From Trichostrongylus colubriformis (lineage: Eukaryota; Nematoda; Chromadorea; Rhabditida; Trichostrongylidae): a DNA stretch of 64,000 bases. The notes beneath the pieces were generated by a model, which ran no database searches, had not been told where the DNA came from, and saw only the letters and a program-made list of their open reading frames with translations. A program made the translations under genes and the position numbers. How positions within the stretch are numbered: the first letter of the stretch is position 1; the number at the start of each line of letters is the position of its first letter. Positions 1-13,950 of the stretch are shown here, piece after piece. The DNA is taken from NCBI GenBank assembly GCA_963978905.1, contig OZ022257.1, positions 47,750,203 to 47,814,202 of the forward strand, given 5' to 3'.

Positions 1-1058
1 ATGTTGCCGTTAGGGATATTCACTAAGACGACATCATCATCCAGCTGTGCTTGAACAAGGCATCTTTGGATTGCAGCAGTTACTTTGTCAGAGATGAAAG
101 GTATGCATAAGGGAACCTTGTTGAGACGTGGTACGTTACGGTGCTCAGTGCGTATCCTCCTACGACGTTCTGGTATAGCATAGCCGTTTGATACAGCTAT
201 GTCAGAAGCTAGACGTATAGACTCTCGCCGCTCTGTCGTACCTGTGCACACATTTGCAGCCGTCTTGAACATGTTCTTAACAACTGCATGTTTCACAGTC
301 GTGGGATGTGCAGATGTGGCGTGAATCAAGATGTTCTTAGAGCTAGCTTTTCTGTACCACTTCACACTGAGCATGTCATCGGACACTTTCACCTGCGTGT
401 TAAGATAGGGAAGCCAACCATCGCGCGGTACTTCTCTTGTGAGCTTGATATACTGCGACTGCTGGTTCATTAGGCGAAAACACTCATCCATTTCGGACTG
501 TGTTGATGTTATAATGAAGCAGTCATCTATGTATCTGCAGTAAATCAATGGTAGGCGTTCCAGTACTGGTTCTTCTATTCTGCTCATAAAGCAGATCGCA
601 AGTACTGGAGCTAACCGCTGACCCATTGCCAAACCTCTAATTTGACGGTAATACGTACCCGACCACCTAAAGATGTTGCACTGCAAATATTCCTTGATTA
701 AAGTCATGATGTGCGCTTTATTAAGTCCAAAGGTCTTTATGGTTCCAAAATAGCTGTCCAGCATTTCGGACAGTGCTTGTAAAGCTTGATCGTTTTGAAC
801 GTTAGTATAAAGCGCAGTGACATCGAATGACTCCATAACGCAATCTGTTTCGAGGCGTAAATTGCGCAACTGTTCAAGGAATTTGGTCGTGTTGGTCAGA
901 TGCGATGGAATTTTGGTCAGCAGCTGGCTTACAATACAGTTGAGGAACCATGAAATTCGATCGGTTGGTCCGCCCACACAACTTATTATGACGGAAGACG
1001 ATCTGGTCGAAACGTTAGGCCGATAATAAAGTTTCCACCTAACAACCTCGTTGGCACA
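1..1058 (-). CDS. Penelope-like element reverse transcriptase, partial
   Basis: The minus strand is open from an in-frame stop at 1059-1061 down to the window edge, about 350 codons without a stop. The translation carries Penelope-like RT hallmarks in order: RPNVSTRSS..CVGGPTDRISWFLN near 1020-940 (the RPIVS/GSPT region), SFDVTALYTNV near 820, GLAMGQRLAPVLA near 640-600 and the catalytic YCRYIDDCFII near 545-510, followed by the thumb-like YLNTQV region. It would copy element RNA by target-primed reverse transcription. The GIY-YIG endonuclease expected further downstream lies outside the window. The stop is immediately preceded by TTTTCTAG, which could be a splice acceptor; introns are known in Penelope-like elements. 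No clear initiator Met is seen, so this may be an internal exon or a 5'-truncated copy. The class is confident; whether the copy is active cannot be told. Confidence 0.88.
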
Positions 1059-4000
1059 CTAGAAAATTATAAACACTAATATAGTTTTTTGATACCATAA
1101 TACATTTCCCACTATATTTATTATTCGAATTGTCATGTTGTTACATTAAATAACTGTAAATTACTTTGAAAATCGTTAAGTTATTGGATTTGCTATTTCT
1201 TCATTTTTTCAGCAGAAGGGCACGACACGAAGATTTTGCAAGATAATTTGAGATTTCCTTTGAATTTTTGGGATTTAAAAACTTTCCTTCCGAAAAGATT
1301 CCTTGCTCTCATTCGGATGCGCTCCGATTCTTTCTCCGAATCTGGAACAGTCTCAATTTGGACAGACGGCCCTCTTAAGCTTTCACTTGTTCGATTTAGA
1401 AAATTGCTGTCTCAGTGGACTAAACCTCCCTATGTCGATAAACACCTCTCCCCCCTTTTTCCCCACTTCTGTCTCGCTGTGCCTTGGCAGATTCTCTGCG
1501 AAGGGGTTCTTTCTGCTTTTCGGCGAAATCGGCCTTGCTTTTTCTGATGACCATCAAGCGAACACAATATACATTCATTACACTCACATCTACTGGTTCA
1601 CAAACCAGTTTTGCAGAGTGCTCGCGTTCGTTTTCTTGGCGATGGAGAGGCGAATATGAACGTCAAGGCTTTGAGACCATCTCTCGTCTCTATGTATGTG
1701 GTTGGCGCTCAGATAATTTATGGATTGTTTGATAATTTGTTGGAATGATTAATTTGACAAGGCGGAAAAGCTTGAAAAGGCCTCGTGACTCGAAGCTTTC
1801 GTGATTAATTGCTCTTCCGATTTGACATACTTCTTTAAACAAACCGGCTAGTATGATTGAATTTCATGAAGTAGGGATTCATGAACAATTCGACTGAATA
1901 TATAGCCGTTACGCACAAAATCAAAAGCTCAGGTTACTGATCTGTCCAAAGGCCGTTTTTAGAAAAATGGGCGGGGTTTGTGAGCTCGGAAGTTGGTCAC
2001 GGTAGACCATGTCGGTATTCAGCGTAACGCGTAATCCGTTCTCTTCCAGCAAAAGACGAGTCACATAGGTCATCATTCAAAGCAGTCTCTGAGGAGTCTT
2101 GACACTTATGAAAGGGGCTCTTATAGAGGTCGTAGATACGAAAACCTATCCCTCTTTTCCTTAAGCATTTTTTCGAAGAAGTTCAGAAGATCATCTATCG
2201 GATAGCCGCATTTCGTTGTAAAGGCAGTGGGCGGGCTGAAAGTGTGCAGAGGGACGGCCGCAATTACCTGTGCGTTACTTGTCAAAAGGGGTCGCGAAGA
2301 GTAGGACACAGTTCCTTACCACCCGCATGTGCAGTGCACCCTGTTCCTGAGCTGTTTTCACAATTCAATTGTAGCAAAGGCTTAGGCGCAGAAAGAGCCG
2401 ACGAATTATGGTGTGCGACGTCGCCTTGGCTCTTTTTGTACTACGTCCCAAACACTTTGTGACGTGCTAAGAGACCATTGGGTAAGAGAGTTCTGTCCAA
2501 TCTTCAAAATCCTTCATTTTGCTAAAATGACGCCCCTTTCTTCTTGTAGCGCTGCTAAAATTGGTTGTGCCTTTCTTCGAAGCAAATAGGGCCATTCATC
2601 AGAATTGTCATGGTGGCATTTGATTTTAATAGCGCAGCAAGCTGCCGTTCAGTTTGATAAATGTAGTATCGGCTTTCGTATAAATCAGTGTTCACCCGAA
2701 GGCTTCGAGAAAGCGCGACGGAAGAAAAATCTCCTGCAAGTCCGCCTTCTTGCAATGCTTTTAATGGAACTGGCCTAACTAGATGGCACTTCTCTGAAGT
2801 GACTGCTTGACTTGCGCCACTCCTCATCGCTTATTGACAACCTCTTTCGGCTGTGCTTCAGAAAAGATCCCCTCACCTTTCACAAATGAGTCACAGTTCA
2901 GGTGGAAAAAATGGTCAATCCGCTTGGATTGCGCCATGCACTCCGCATCTTTTTGAGATTAGCATTTGATTATATGAAACTTCATAATGGATCAGCACAT
3001 TTTTGCGATGTCTCTTTCCTCGTCTTCTTTATTTCATCACCTTGTTGACAGATAAACAGAGCAGAGATTGGGGAGGATGTTCGGTGGATCGTCGAAGGAA
3101 TGGTCATAGATATTCCCTCAAGCGGGGTCCAGTTTATAGGAATTGTCTGCGGAAATGCCGTGATTCTAATTTCTTTCAGAAGTACCCTAATAGATATATG
3201 TAGTAAACGAACAGGAGCATGGAAAGTGTCGCAAAACTTTCTTTGAAGAGCAACTTTTTTGGATTCCCGCCGAACAACATTTGAACAGCTATCGGCAGAA
3301 AGAGTGCGACTCCAATTTTCGTTCCCAATGTTGTTTCTTCTCACTCTGCGTCCTTGTCCACATGACCGACGCTCTTTGCTTTCAGAACCCTCACGGCTGC
3401 GCCTCCACAGACGCCATACCCCGTCAGGCGTTGATTGAGGGGCTGTATCTCAGCTGGTTTTCTCGAGTGAAATTCTGTATGTGGCCCGTTGTACGTAAAC
3501 ACAACATAATATATGGGTAATAGGAGAACCTAGAATTCCGTGAACGATTTCTTTAATAGCTGGGCGGAATGAAGGTTGCGTGAAATTGAACTGTTGGTGA
3601 AAGGGATCTGAAAGCTGACACCCCGTTCATCCGTAATATCCATCTGTAGCGCCGGGGAAGCGCGAGGAGATATGGGGGGGGGGGGGGAAGAGGGGGTGGG
3701 TAATCGTTCTGAGCGAGCAGTTTCCTTAGTCTGACACAGCGCTTGACAACGGTAGAGACAAATATTTATTGTTTTCATTTTTCCTTTACACCTATCCCTT
3801 CTTTTACTGTAATGGGAAGTAGAAGAAGTATTCCTCAGAAAATTTATGGGCATCTTCATTATTGCTAAGGAGGCGAAATGTTTATTTCTTCATTAATCCT
3901 CCATCGCTAGTGAATAAATTTCAAAGTTTTTGTTAAAAAAATCCATTCGTAAAATTTTTAAACTGTGACTCGGTTGGTTACTGGGAGAAATAGTCTCCGA

Positions 4001-7000
4001 ATCCAGTTTTCTTGCAAGAAATACCCGACTGATTTCGAGATGGTTTTCGAGAAGGTCGAAAGCTTAATGAATTTTCGACGCTTTTTTTGACAGTGTCTGA
4101 TTGACATAAAAGGGCTTAGAAAGTGTCTTATCACACCTGTCAGCTGATTGAATCAGCTGATCACTGAAAGGTGCCCTTTTCCTGAAACGCTTTGTATTGT
4201 GTTTCTTTTATGATTTTGCGGCTTTGTTATGATTATGACACATCGTGTGCCATTGAATTTCTTATATTGCGAAAGGGCTGCGTCTAAAACGCAGAAACTC
4301 GTCCAGAACACGTTTGTGGTCCAAGTAGACCATTCCCGTGGCGTTCGCGATTATCCCAGCTAGTTGTCGAGTCGTGGGATCGCCCATGTCCACTGCTGTT
4401 AATCACATCCGTCGTCTTCTTGATGTTCCGTGAGTGTACTGAGTGAGTCAGACAAGGGGTGCAACAGGTCGTGGGTGGGGCCACGGGATGGAGCTGGCTT
4501 TTGGGCGAAATGGATGAGTCAGATCCTTGATAGGGAATTTTTTCTGTTCGTACATGCTCTTCGTCGCTGTGAATGTCAAATGAACATTTTCGTGTTGGTT
4601 TTGATTCTTACGTAATCATCGTCTCCCTCAAAAGCCAGCAGTTTTTGGAAACCTTTCATTTGCACATTGATTTATTTTAAGTGGGCGGAAGTCCGAGAAA
4701 CATTCTATAATGATCGTTCTATTTATTTACCTATCTACTTATTTAGCAACATGTTCCTCAACCAACTACTTATATGTACAGTTCATAGCTTTGGATTTTC
4801 CATTACAAAGAATTTAATTAACATACAAATACAGTTTGTTCATGCCCTCGATGTTAGCAAGAAATTGAACTACATTTTTTTCATCTAATTGCCATTCGAA
4901 CTCAATTAACAAAAAGTTTGGAAAGGTGGCTTGCCACGACTTTCTGTGGTGCTAACTAGCGTAGTGAGAAATAGTGCGATTTTTGTGCTGACACTTTTGA
5001 TATGCATTTTGATTTGTTCTGATCAACAGAATGAATAAACAAAGCGAATATTCGGTCTTACGGAGCTTTTCGTTATAATAAAAGCTCTGGGCTGTGGGCA
5101 AAACGCATGCTTGTCTTGTTTCTGCTGCTAAAATATGTATCGATTAATCCCCTTAATATTATTCTCTAATTAATATAATTCTGTAAATATACAGAAGTAG
5201 TAAATTTTACAGAACACGTATTACCATATTCTCAGACCTAATTTATTACCCTGCGAAAGCACATATTTATCGACTGAAGTCACTCAATCGCACCATTGTT
5301 GTGTGGACTATGACGAATACATGGCGCATATCCAACAATATGTAAAAGTAATCAGAAAACAAACATTTTTGCGCGTTTGGGAGCGCTCTAAATTGACCGT
5401 TTCTTATGATTATCAATAAACAAACAAACAAAATAAATAGCTTTTTTCATGCTAGAGAAAGTCACCGGAAGCTTGCCAATATGCTCAAATTCCGTTCTAA
5501 TATTTTGTGGAATCTTTTGAGTCTTTTGGAATGAATTTTGCAACATCACATTGTTTTCATACAATTAGATGGCATGAGGCTTTGGGACAGAGCAATATTT
5601 TCAAATTTATTTTCTTTTTGAAGTTCTACTTTATTTTGCTTTAGTTTTTATCATCTATATTTTATTGTATGTAATGTGCGACCTGGTTATTCCTCTTACT
5701 ATTTGCTTCAATTAACTCAGTGTTCCATTGCAACACCCGCTATTGATTCTCACTAAATCGGATAATTCTACTGATCGGTTTATTGATCCCTTGCCCCTGT
5801 TAAGTCTCCTTTGCGTGGCTTTCTTTTTTTTTTTTGAGGGCTCCGCCCGTTAGCTGATCACCATCTGTACGCTTATGTCAACACAGGGAGGGATGTAGCG
5901 ACAAAAGCGGTGTTGGTTCGGTGTTCGGTGTCCTATTCTTAGATTCACGACATATTTGGATCACTCTGATTCTCTAACATTCTACTCCCTCTCTGTATTA
6001 TTTCTTTATTCTTTCTCTTTAGCCTCTGTGTCCACTAAGGCACCCCTCGTTCTTTAATCCCCTTCTGATGGATACCGTATCACTAGACTGCGAGACTTGT
6101 TATCGCTTATGATAAGGTTATTAGTTTCATACGTAAGAATTCAAGGAATATTCCAGAGACCCCGCCCACTTCCCCATATACGTACTTCGTCACGGTGCGG
6201 TCTCTTAGCAACACGTGTCGATATATGGGCGATGTTGAGTGAAAGTAACGGCCGCTGGCATTTTTTTTTACTTATTTCTGACACTTTCAGTTACAGTAAT
6301 CCTGAGTCTCTGAGTCTATGAATTTCGGGCTGCATGCAAACTGCACAGCTGCGACGGCTTTTCTTTAACTCATAGAAAATCATCTCGGAATTCTATCAAA
6401 TTTATTCCTGAATATTGGTCGTTCTCGTGCTTACACTAAGTTTAGCGCATTCTTCACATTCCGGACTCACATGAGGCTTCTAGTTATATCTAGCTGCTCC
6501 TGTGCTATATCTATTGGATGGAAGCTACATGTGCTGGCCTGACCGCTTTTTTCCAAATTTTTCACAATAGCACTTCTTCCGGTCACTGGTCATCCACTTC
6601 CTGATCCATTACATCTACAGTACCCTTGGAATACTGTGTGTTTGATTGTTTTGATTTGTACTGCGTACTCAAGCTATAGAAGCTTCTCCTCTTTTTGGAT
6701 ATCACCGCTACATGAAAAGTAACCATTCGCTATGTCCATCTATATAGTCACAACTGCTGTCTTCTCCAGAGATGTTTCCGGTTTACAGATCTCGGAAATT
6801 AAAGGAGGGTCATGGTAAGGTCCGTTCAAATAAGCGGAGTTTGCATCGGAATGTTCACTCTTCTGACCTTGTCGAGCCGGTCCTCGTGGAGTAGTTGATG
6901 CTACCTCACATGATACTCATGAGTCGGCCTTAGCGCAGGTACAATCTATTCACGAAAGGTTAGAACTCACATCCACATGTACTGGGGGCGGAGAATGGAA

Positions 7001-7600
7001 TGGCGGGTTAAACCACATAGATAACCTTTGACGATGGCTTCTCTCCATCTCGTGTCTCCTGCCAGAGATATGAGATGCTATAACAACCCCAGAAACCTTT
7101 GGTTTGGAATTCGAAGACCGATGACTGCTCTCTATAGCTATGGGAAGGCAACGCCTGATTATAAGTCTAGATTATGTGTTATAGTAGTACACCGTAACCA
7201 GATTTGTTGTACAATAAATCTCGAGAACGGCTAAGTTGTCAAGGGGCTGGGATGGTTTTCACTTATCCACTTGTCAAGTGGGATACGAGACACCTTTGCT
7301 CCCAACTCGCTATCACACAGACTATTGATTACCTACGATAATATAAGATTATGAGTTGCGCATTTCCGACAGTGTTATACCGTCACTAATTTCCTTGCTG
7401 TTCAACCCTCCGATCTATTTAAAACAAAATGACTTTATTTATTTCACTAAAGACTTCTCATCAAGGTGCGATATCAGAATACAAGAAGGCGTCTGGTCGT
7501 TGTAGTGCGTACGCTTTCCACAACTTACATGTTATTTGACGTTTTATGGTGACTATGAAACGCTGATACTGTATACGGTATACCACTTAGCACTTCCTAA
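1059..7600. other. stretch with no recognised gene
   Basis: I find no ORF with a recognisable domain here. The plus-strand ORFs near 1236-1732 are overlapping and low in sense. A G14 run lies at 3674-3687. A short palindrome (TCAGCTGATT / AATCAGCTGA) lies near 4140-4160. AT-rich DNA fills 4660-5700. If the Rab11-FIP gene downstream has further 5' exons, they could lie here, but I could not identify any. Confidence 0.5.
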
Positions 7601-8084
7601 ACTTATTACCTTAAACTAACCATGTCATTATCTATGCTTTGGCTTTGGAAATAATGGCTTCGGAAATCGCTGCCGCGAATTGTTGGTACAAGGAAGGCGC
7701 TGCTTCCACTAGCACTGTACGGGGAGCGGGTCTGGGATCATCGCTCATGAATCCATCCAAGCCTTATACCTTTTTGGGGTACACGAAGCGATTGCGCAAA
7801 TTGACTAGCTCAAGAACAGAAAGCACTGACTTTTACATACAGCATCGTAAGTCATTGGAAGCCACATCGCATCTAAATGTCACTACGATGCAAAGTGGGA
7901 GCGGGATGCGTGGCTTATCCTGAAACGGGATTCATAAACACCGAACGCTTTATTATTCTATTTTTCAACGTCTAATTTCTGTTGCTAAGCAGCTCTTCTG
8001 AATAGCGTTAATTTTGTGGGCGGAGCCTCCCAGATCAACCATGCCAACCGATCTAATTGTAAGGTCTATTCAAGAGCAGCCACT

Positions 8085-8415
8085 TCTCGCTCTTCGATTT
8101 CCGATTCCCTATTATACAATTTCACGCTCATGATTCGCGTAGGTGGTGTAGTGACAGGTTGTACGCACTCCCACCTTCATGGTGCGAGGATCAAATTCCG
8201 CGCCAACGTCCACCAAGGCTGACCGTGGCTTCCATTTCTGCGCGGTAGGTGATTGGTACCAGATTCGGTTAGGAGTATAAAAGCACTGTCTTGTTCAGTG
8301 GTTGGCCCGACAAGTCACTGTATATTCCGAATCAAATTCACCTGCCACCATGACTCTGAATGGTGCTAGAATGCGCGGCACATCCAACGAAATGTTTATC
8401 CCTCATACCCTTATT
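8085..8415 (+). repeat. tRNA-derived SINE-like repeat, family 2, copy 1
   Basis: About 330 bp aligned by eye with 9848-10165. The 5' part has tRNA-like pol III boxes: a box-A-like GTAGGTGGTGTAGTGACAGG near 8140 and a box-B-like GGATCAAATTCC near 8190. The body contains GGTACAG/GGTACCAG and CGACAAGTCA blocks, and the 3' part ends in CACCATGACT..GAATGGTGCTAGAATGCGCGGC. Two diverged copies with the same internal order support a dispersed repeat, not a gene. The SINE label is inferred from the box-like motifs. Confidence 0.6.
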
Positions 8416-8999
8416 GTTTGGTATTCCTAAAATGTGAATGGGTCAGTAAGAAACGTGTTTTAATTGCAGCAACTGTTTAATCGCTTGGGAGTAATAGCGG
8501 TTTTATTTCTAATGGCAATTAGTAATTTAATAGTGAAATGACCTTAAGATTTCCGAAATGACTGCTAGCGTTAAAAGGCGCCAGTTGATTATCTCTCACG
8601 ATCACATTTCTTCGCCGCGAAAACTCTTTCATTGCTGATCGTTTACATATCGAATAATGGAACCAAAGCGTGTCCACTTAGAGAGAATGTGGTGATTTCC
8701 GTTTCCGGTGTGATGTGGTCAGTTCTTCTCGGAAAGGAGAAGTGTGTGTGCAGTGGGTCTCGTGACCGTGACAGCCTCTTGAACCGGTTGCAAGTGGATG
8801 AACCTTTTGAGGAGTTGAGCACGGGAGGAAAAATCAAGGCTGAGTGGTGCTTGTTGTCTCCGGTCATTTCTCATCCCAAGAGCACCATCGTTTCACAATG
8901 TTTTCTTGACACTCTCTTGACCCAACTGCTGTTTATCCTTTTTTGTTTGTTGTATGATATATACATGAATTGGGCAACGAGAAGGGGCCACGGTCTCTC

Positions 9000-9200
9000 T
9001 TGTATGGCCCGGGTCAGGCCAATCAATCCTTCCAACGGCCCGTTGTTGATAAATTGATACCAGTCTCATCTTAAAAGCTAGAAACCTTGATCCATGCATC
9101 GGCTGTTCACTCGAATTATTATCTGATTTAATCAATTCAATGCCACCACGATTATGAATGAAAGTAGAATGCGTGGCGCACTCTGGAATGAATTGCTCAT
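9000..9200 (+). repeat. family 2 repeat, 3' fragment
   Basis: Only the 3' signature of the repeat at 8085 and 9848 is convincing here: CACCACGATTATGAATG..AGTAGAATGCGTGGCGC. A weaker tail of the same kind lies at 7875-7920 (CACTACGATGC..GGGATGCGTGGC). The long plus-strand ORF running through this stretch is therefore unlikely to be a gene. Confidence 0.4.
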
Positions 9201-9847
9201 CAATGGTTATTTCATCCTTTACACCTTACACCAATATAGCAATATAGAAGGACTTGAGAAATGAAAGGGCCATTCAGTTATCTTGAGAAGCCTTGTACAT
9301 GGCTCATTCCCCAGCGCAAAGGATGCTTTTTTGAGGCTAAAAAAGGAACGTCAGCATGTGTCGTAAATCAGGCTGATAGCAGCCGACTTTGCCATCTGTA
9401 TTACGTTACTAGTACTGATAGCCGGGAGCTTATCAAGAGCGATCCCCTCTTTATAACTGGGCGATGAGATTAGTTGTCTTATAAGTGACGCATGAGCATA
9501 CGTACACGATTTCTATGGCTCAACAAATCGCCTATTTTTCAGCGAAAAACGCTCGAACAGGTAAATTTGCCTTAGAACTGCTTTTTTGAGGTTTGGGTGA
9601 TTAAAAGAATATTACCCACCAGTGCTAGTTTTTTTGCTTGCCATATAAATTATTATTACGTCTTCGCCATAGTTACCATTCTTTTCTACATGTCTAGTAC
9701 ATTATATATTTAATCTGAACCTGTTAAGTTTGCAACTTCGTGTTTTTCGAGGTGTTATTTGTCTTCTGCTTAAGAAAAAGGAAATTTTCAAAAAAAAAGA
9801 GATAGAAACGAGATAAGATGTTATTGTGAAATCGGGTCAAGAACAGC

Positions 9848-10165
9848 TTCTTCTCGCCTATTTCTATTCCTCGCTATGGAATTTCACATTCACGATTGAT
9901 GTAGGTGGTGGGGTGATAGGTGAAGCGTACTCCCATATGCGCAGTGCCGAGATCAAATCTCGCATCAATGCCGCCCGAGCCAAGCTAGCCTTTCATCCCT
10001 CCGGGTTAAGATTATTGGTACAGTTTCGTCTGGGAGGGAAAAGCACCGATTTGTATGGGTGGCCCCGACAAGTCAGTGTATAGGCCAACTAGCATTCACC
10101 TACCACCACGATTCTAGATGGAACTAGGATGCGCGGCGCGTCCCTAGAAGGGATTGGTTAACGCC
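9848..10165 (+). repeat. tRNA-derived SINE-like repeat, family 2, copy 2
   Basis: Second good copy of the repeat at 8085-8415, same orientation. It has the box-A-like GTAGGTGGTGGGGTGATAGG near 9901, box-B-like GAGATCAAATCTC near 9950, the CCCCGACAAGTCA block near 10065 and the 3' tail ACCACGATTCTAGATGGAAC..GGATGCGCGGCG near 10106-10140. Confidence 0.62.
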
Positions 10166-10829
10166 AAAAATTCATCTTTCATTCTCTATCCTTACCTTCA
10201 CGGTCATTTGGAGTCATAGGCTATACCTTATTAATATTTAGATTAGGTAATCAAATATATTCAGGAATGTTACTATGTCAGTATATAATTATTCAGTGGT
10301 TGTAAGTGCATTCGTGAGCGCATCCGTAATAAGACCTGGAAATCCATTTGTAATGCCGTTTACGACTTAAGGAAAGCATAGATTCTGAGATGAAGCTTCG
10401 CTCTTTCACCTTTTTTTCTTGTAAGCTACTTATAGGCAGTCGGTACTAAAGTTGTCGCCCTGGTGAGACCCTTAAATTGCCCTGGTGAGACCCAAAGAGA
10501 TTATTTCGCGATACATTTTCTAATGGCGCCTGTTACGCAAGTGGATGGAGCTCGGAAAATCTACAGTTACTATATCCATCATGCGTCTAAAATGAAAGTA
10601 TGTAGGGTGCTAAGAGTCTATAAAGAACTCCTATATCCACCACCTGAGTTCAGCACCGCTTGCTTTTGGTCGTGCTTGGTCTTAGATCGTTGTCTCTCTC
10701 CTCTCTTCTCACTCCAATGTCTTTCTTGTCCTCTTTATCTGCGACTATTGCTCAGTGCCTTCGGGTTTCATAATACGAAAAAGAGCAGCAAGAAGAGTTC
10801 AGTTTTAAGGGCACCGAGAGAGGTAAGGG

Positions 10830-11260
10830 AAGGTAAGGGATCTGTAATGTTATGTTCACTGAAACAAATCCTCCACTTCAGACGAGGTTATGGGTGGCGA
10901 AAATCACATTGAAAAAGCGCGGCTTGCGGTTCTATCACGATTCCGCAGCACTGAGAGTCGAGCCAAGCATCCTGCGTAGGAGTTGTTGGCGAGCGCGGGA
11001 CAACATTCGCGGCCGGCTGATTGAGCCCCTCATCCGTCTGCAATCTACCCCCGGGCAAGTGACGCAAAGGGGTCTTGAAAGAGCAAGGGTGGGGATTTGG
11101 TTTCGGGCTCCTAAACATTTCTCGAGTTTTTCGCCGTTTTATTTTGTTCTTTCTAGATTATTTCACGGATGAGCACCCTTACATTCATGTTTCACAATCT
11201 GCCGAATTTACCGCTCCCGGTATCTTCAAGTGTTTTCTGCGGCTTTCTCCTCATGTCGCT
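10830..11260 (+). repeat. dispersed repeat, partner of 46250-46690
   Basis: Shares a colinear series of blocks with 46250-46690: GAGGT(T/C)AT..GTGGCGAAAA, GCGGCTTGCGGTTCT..ATCACG, CGGG(A)CAACATTCG..GGCTGATT, CGCAATCTGCC-like AATTTACC, and TATCTTCAA near the end. It is GC-rich in the middle and AT-rich at the end. No protein domain is visible in the overlapping ORFs. Same orientation in both places; the class is unknown. Confidence 0.6.
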
Positions 11261-11269
11261 CTCACTAAT

Positions 11270-13950
11270 GAGTCGCTTAGCACCTATAGCTTTTACTGAG
11301 CGCACTCATCCACAAACGATGATATGCAATGTGTTTGTCTATGACATTCCACCTTTTTGCAGCCATATAGCGTGGGATGCACCTGCCAAGCTGTAAACTA
11401 CCCACTTTCATATCAGTTTTTCATGACCTACGAACTATTATTTTCGGAACATTTTTGTACCGTCAGCTTGGACAGAGGGGGGGGGTCAATCTAAATCAAC
11501 CGCAAACCGATGGGGTGAGACCGAGTCGTGTACAAGGTTACGGACGAGCGATTTCGACACTAAAATCCTTTCCAGCGTTTGAAAACATGAAGCGTTTTTT
11601 TTACATGCAGGGGCGCAGCTAGGCAAACATGCGTACCGTCGCCCATATACATTTATAGCTGTGCAGATATTAATGGCACATCTGTGTGACTGTTTGTACA
11701 GAGCATTCGCTAGCGTCACCCCCCCCCCCTGATCTCATGCACAGGCGTCCGTAAACGTGTCACTGCTGACACGACGGCGTTTTCATATCATTTCATATCA
11801 TGTCATTCATGCCTATATAAAGTTGTTTATTTAAAGATGTTACCACTATGTTGTAGCATTCCTAGCAAAACAGTGACCTGTCAGAGTCAGGTTTTTTAAA
11901 ACTTATTCGTTTTGTCTGAAGTTATGTCCGGTCGTTGATAATTAGTCGTTTGACAGTGCTCATCATGTCCTTTATGATGCTGTTTAATATTTATCAAAGT
12001 TTCTATTCTTGGGCAGGGACCAAAGAAAGGCCCTACGCCTGGTTTTTGCGCTTTTTCCTGACACGAAAGACTGAGGTCTCTTCTGCAGTTGTTCTGAAAT
12101 ATTACATGCTATGTAATTCAGTGCTATTTTTTGCGCACCTCGTCCGAATGATCATATTTATATAATCAATAGTAATAATAAACATATGCAGTACATATAA
12201 TAGCAGCAATCAACTGAACCTAAATATTTTGATTGACTTTGATTTGTTTAAATAGTGTTTGCACCCTCAAAATAAAGTAAAAATAAATTATTTAATAATT
12301 GGACTGAATTTGTCCACTGTTCTATTCTCATTTCCGAATTTCGGGAGCACAGTCATGGTTTATCAGCTGTAATGTATTGCGCTGATCTGGGGCAATTTGA
12401 AAATCCTGAACTTTCTCAAGTTTTTTTTGAATCGTTGAATCGCCGTCGAAGAAAATCTACTGAATGGCTCTCATAGGTCCTGTCAATACACAGGGGAACT
12501 ATGGAATGAAATATACCTTCACATGATTAATTTGCAGGTTTTATTAGGTCACTCAGTTCAGTGGGAATCAAACGGTCGGTCTTTGTATTCAAGTAGAAGT
12601 GAATGCCTATTGGCCTCGTTCAGCTGAAGACTGACTAATGTTGGCAAACCATGAAGGCGTTTAGGAGAAGGAATAATGGGTCAGCTGCCGAACGGCTGAG
12701 TTTTTAGCGTCATTCTTCCCAGCAGTCGCCATGAGCGATAACTAGTTATTCTCCCAGATATAAATTTAAACGCATGAGGCGTGGTTTTTTCTTGAAATTT
12801 CTGTCTAGTAGGCCATCACGGCGAGAGTGACCTGCTGTATAACCATTTTTGTGAAACATGTATCGCTTATGATCTCGCGTGGACCTTTCCTTTGTTTGCA
12901 GAATTGTCGCATTCGCTTGAACCTGATTCAGTAGCACAATAATGATGGATCGCAGACGTTTCCATACAAGAAAGAATGGATGGTATGACTCCTATAGGCA
13001 TCGAAATTTGGTGTCCGTCCGTCTTTGTAGCGGTGCAATGGGGAAATGGGAAAGTCTGTCTCATACTGCCTCATTGATGATGCTGGATTAATATGGCGCC
13101 CATTTCCATAATGATGGTTTCTATACCTTTTTATAATTTCTAATATTTGCATCGTTCATGTTCACTTCAGAATAACCATGCGACTTCATGAGTCTTTTTG
13201 CGATAATTCGCTTCGGGTTTTTTTTCTGAGCATTGATGTCCAAATGTTCTGTGTCCAAATAATTTCTATCTCCTTCCAAATTCACAGAAGCTATCTGATG
13301 CTAGCTTTGAGATCTTTCCGACAACATGACACACGCTTCAATGGCACCAAACTATCACACTGTTTGGCGTGAGACGCTAAGGACGATTTTGGTCACTGCC
13401 AGTCCGAAAATTTTGTAGTTCGAAAAATTCCAGTTCAAAATCTTTGGCTTAAGAAATTGAGTCGGTCAGGACTGAGAAAATTCAATAGAATGTGTATAAT
13501 ATCTTTTTGATCTGAGTTTTCGCTAATTTGGAAAAAACCGAATCGAGGAAATCTGAGGTCCCGAATGCGTGTCATTAGGTCCAGTTTTGCTAATACTTAC
13601 CAAAGTCCCTGTAAGTACTTATATGATCGCACGACAGCAATCTGTAGCTGGTAATCTACGGAAAGGATAGCGATTATGGCGGATTACCTAGGCGCCCATT
13701 CCCAATCCTGCGAGTTTCCCGCGTGATACTTATTACCTGTACTGGTTTTGAGTGATCATTTTCAAAATATGCATTTCCGGTTTCGAAATTTTTTTTAATG
13801 GTTCCTGTTTGTCGATGCGTTGGATTAATTTGTATAATTTGTGTCTGTCTATAATTGTTTACTGTTTCGTTAATGTTATATAAGGGCGGTATAGCATCAT
13901 AAGTGTTACGGGAATAAATGCGACTACCGTATATCCACAAATCGTTTCAG
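11270..13950. other. stretch with no recognised gene
   Basis: No domain-bearing ORF found. A C11 run lies at 11719-11729. The sequence is AT-rich. GTGTCATTAG(G/A)TCCA(G/C)TTTT occurs near 13570 and again near 14200, on either side of the first recognised exon of the downstream gene, which suggests small dispersed repeats. Confidence 0.4.

Noticed and set aside
8632..9057. 141-codon plus-strand ORF
   Set aside because: Runs into a SINE-like 3' fragment; no domain, and a different ORF overlaps on the other strand.
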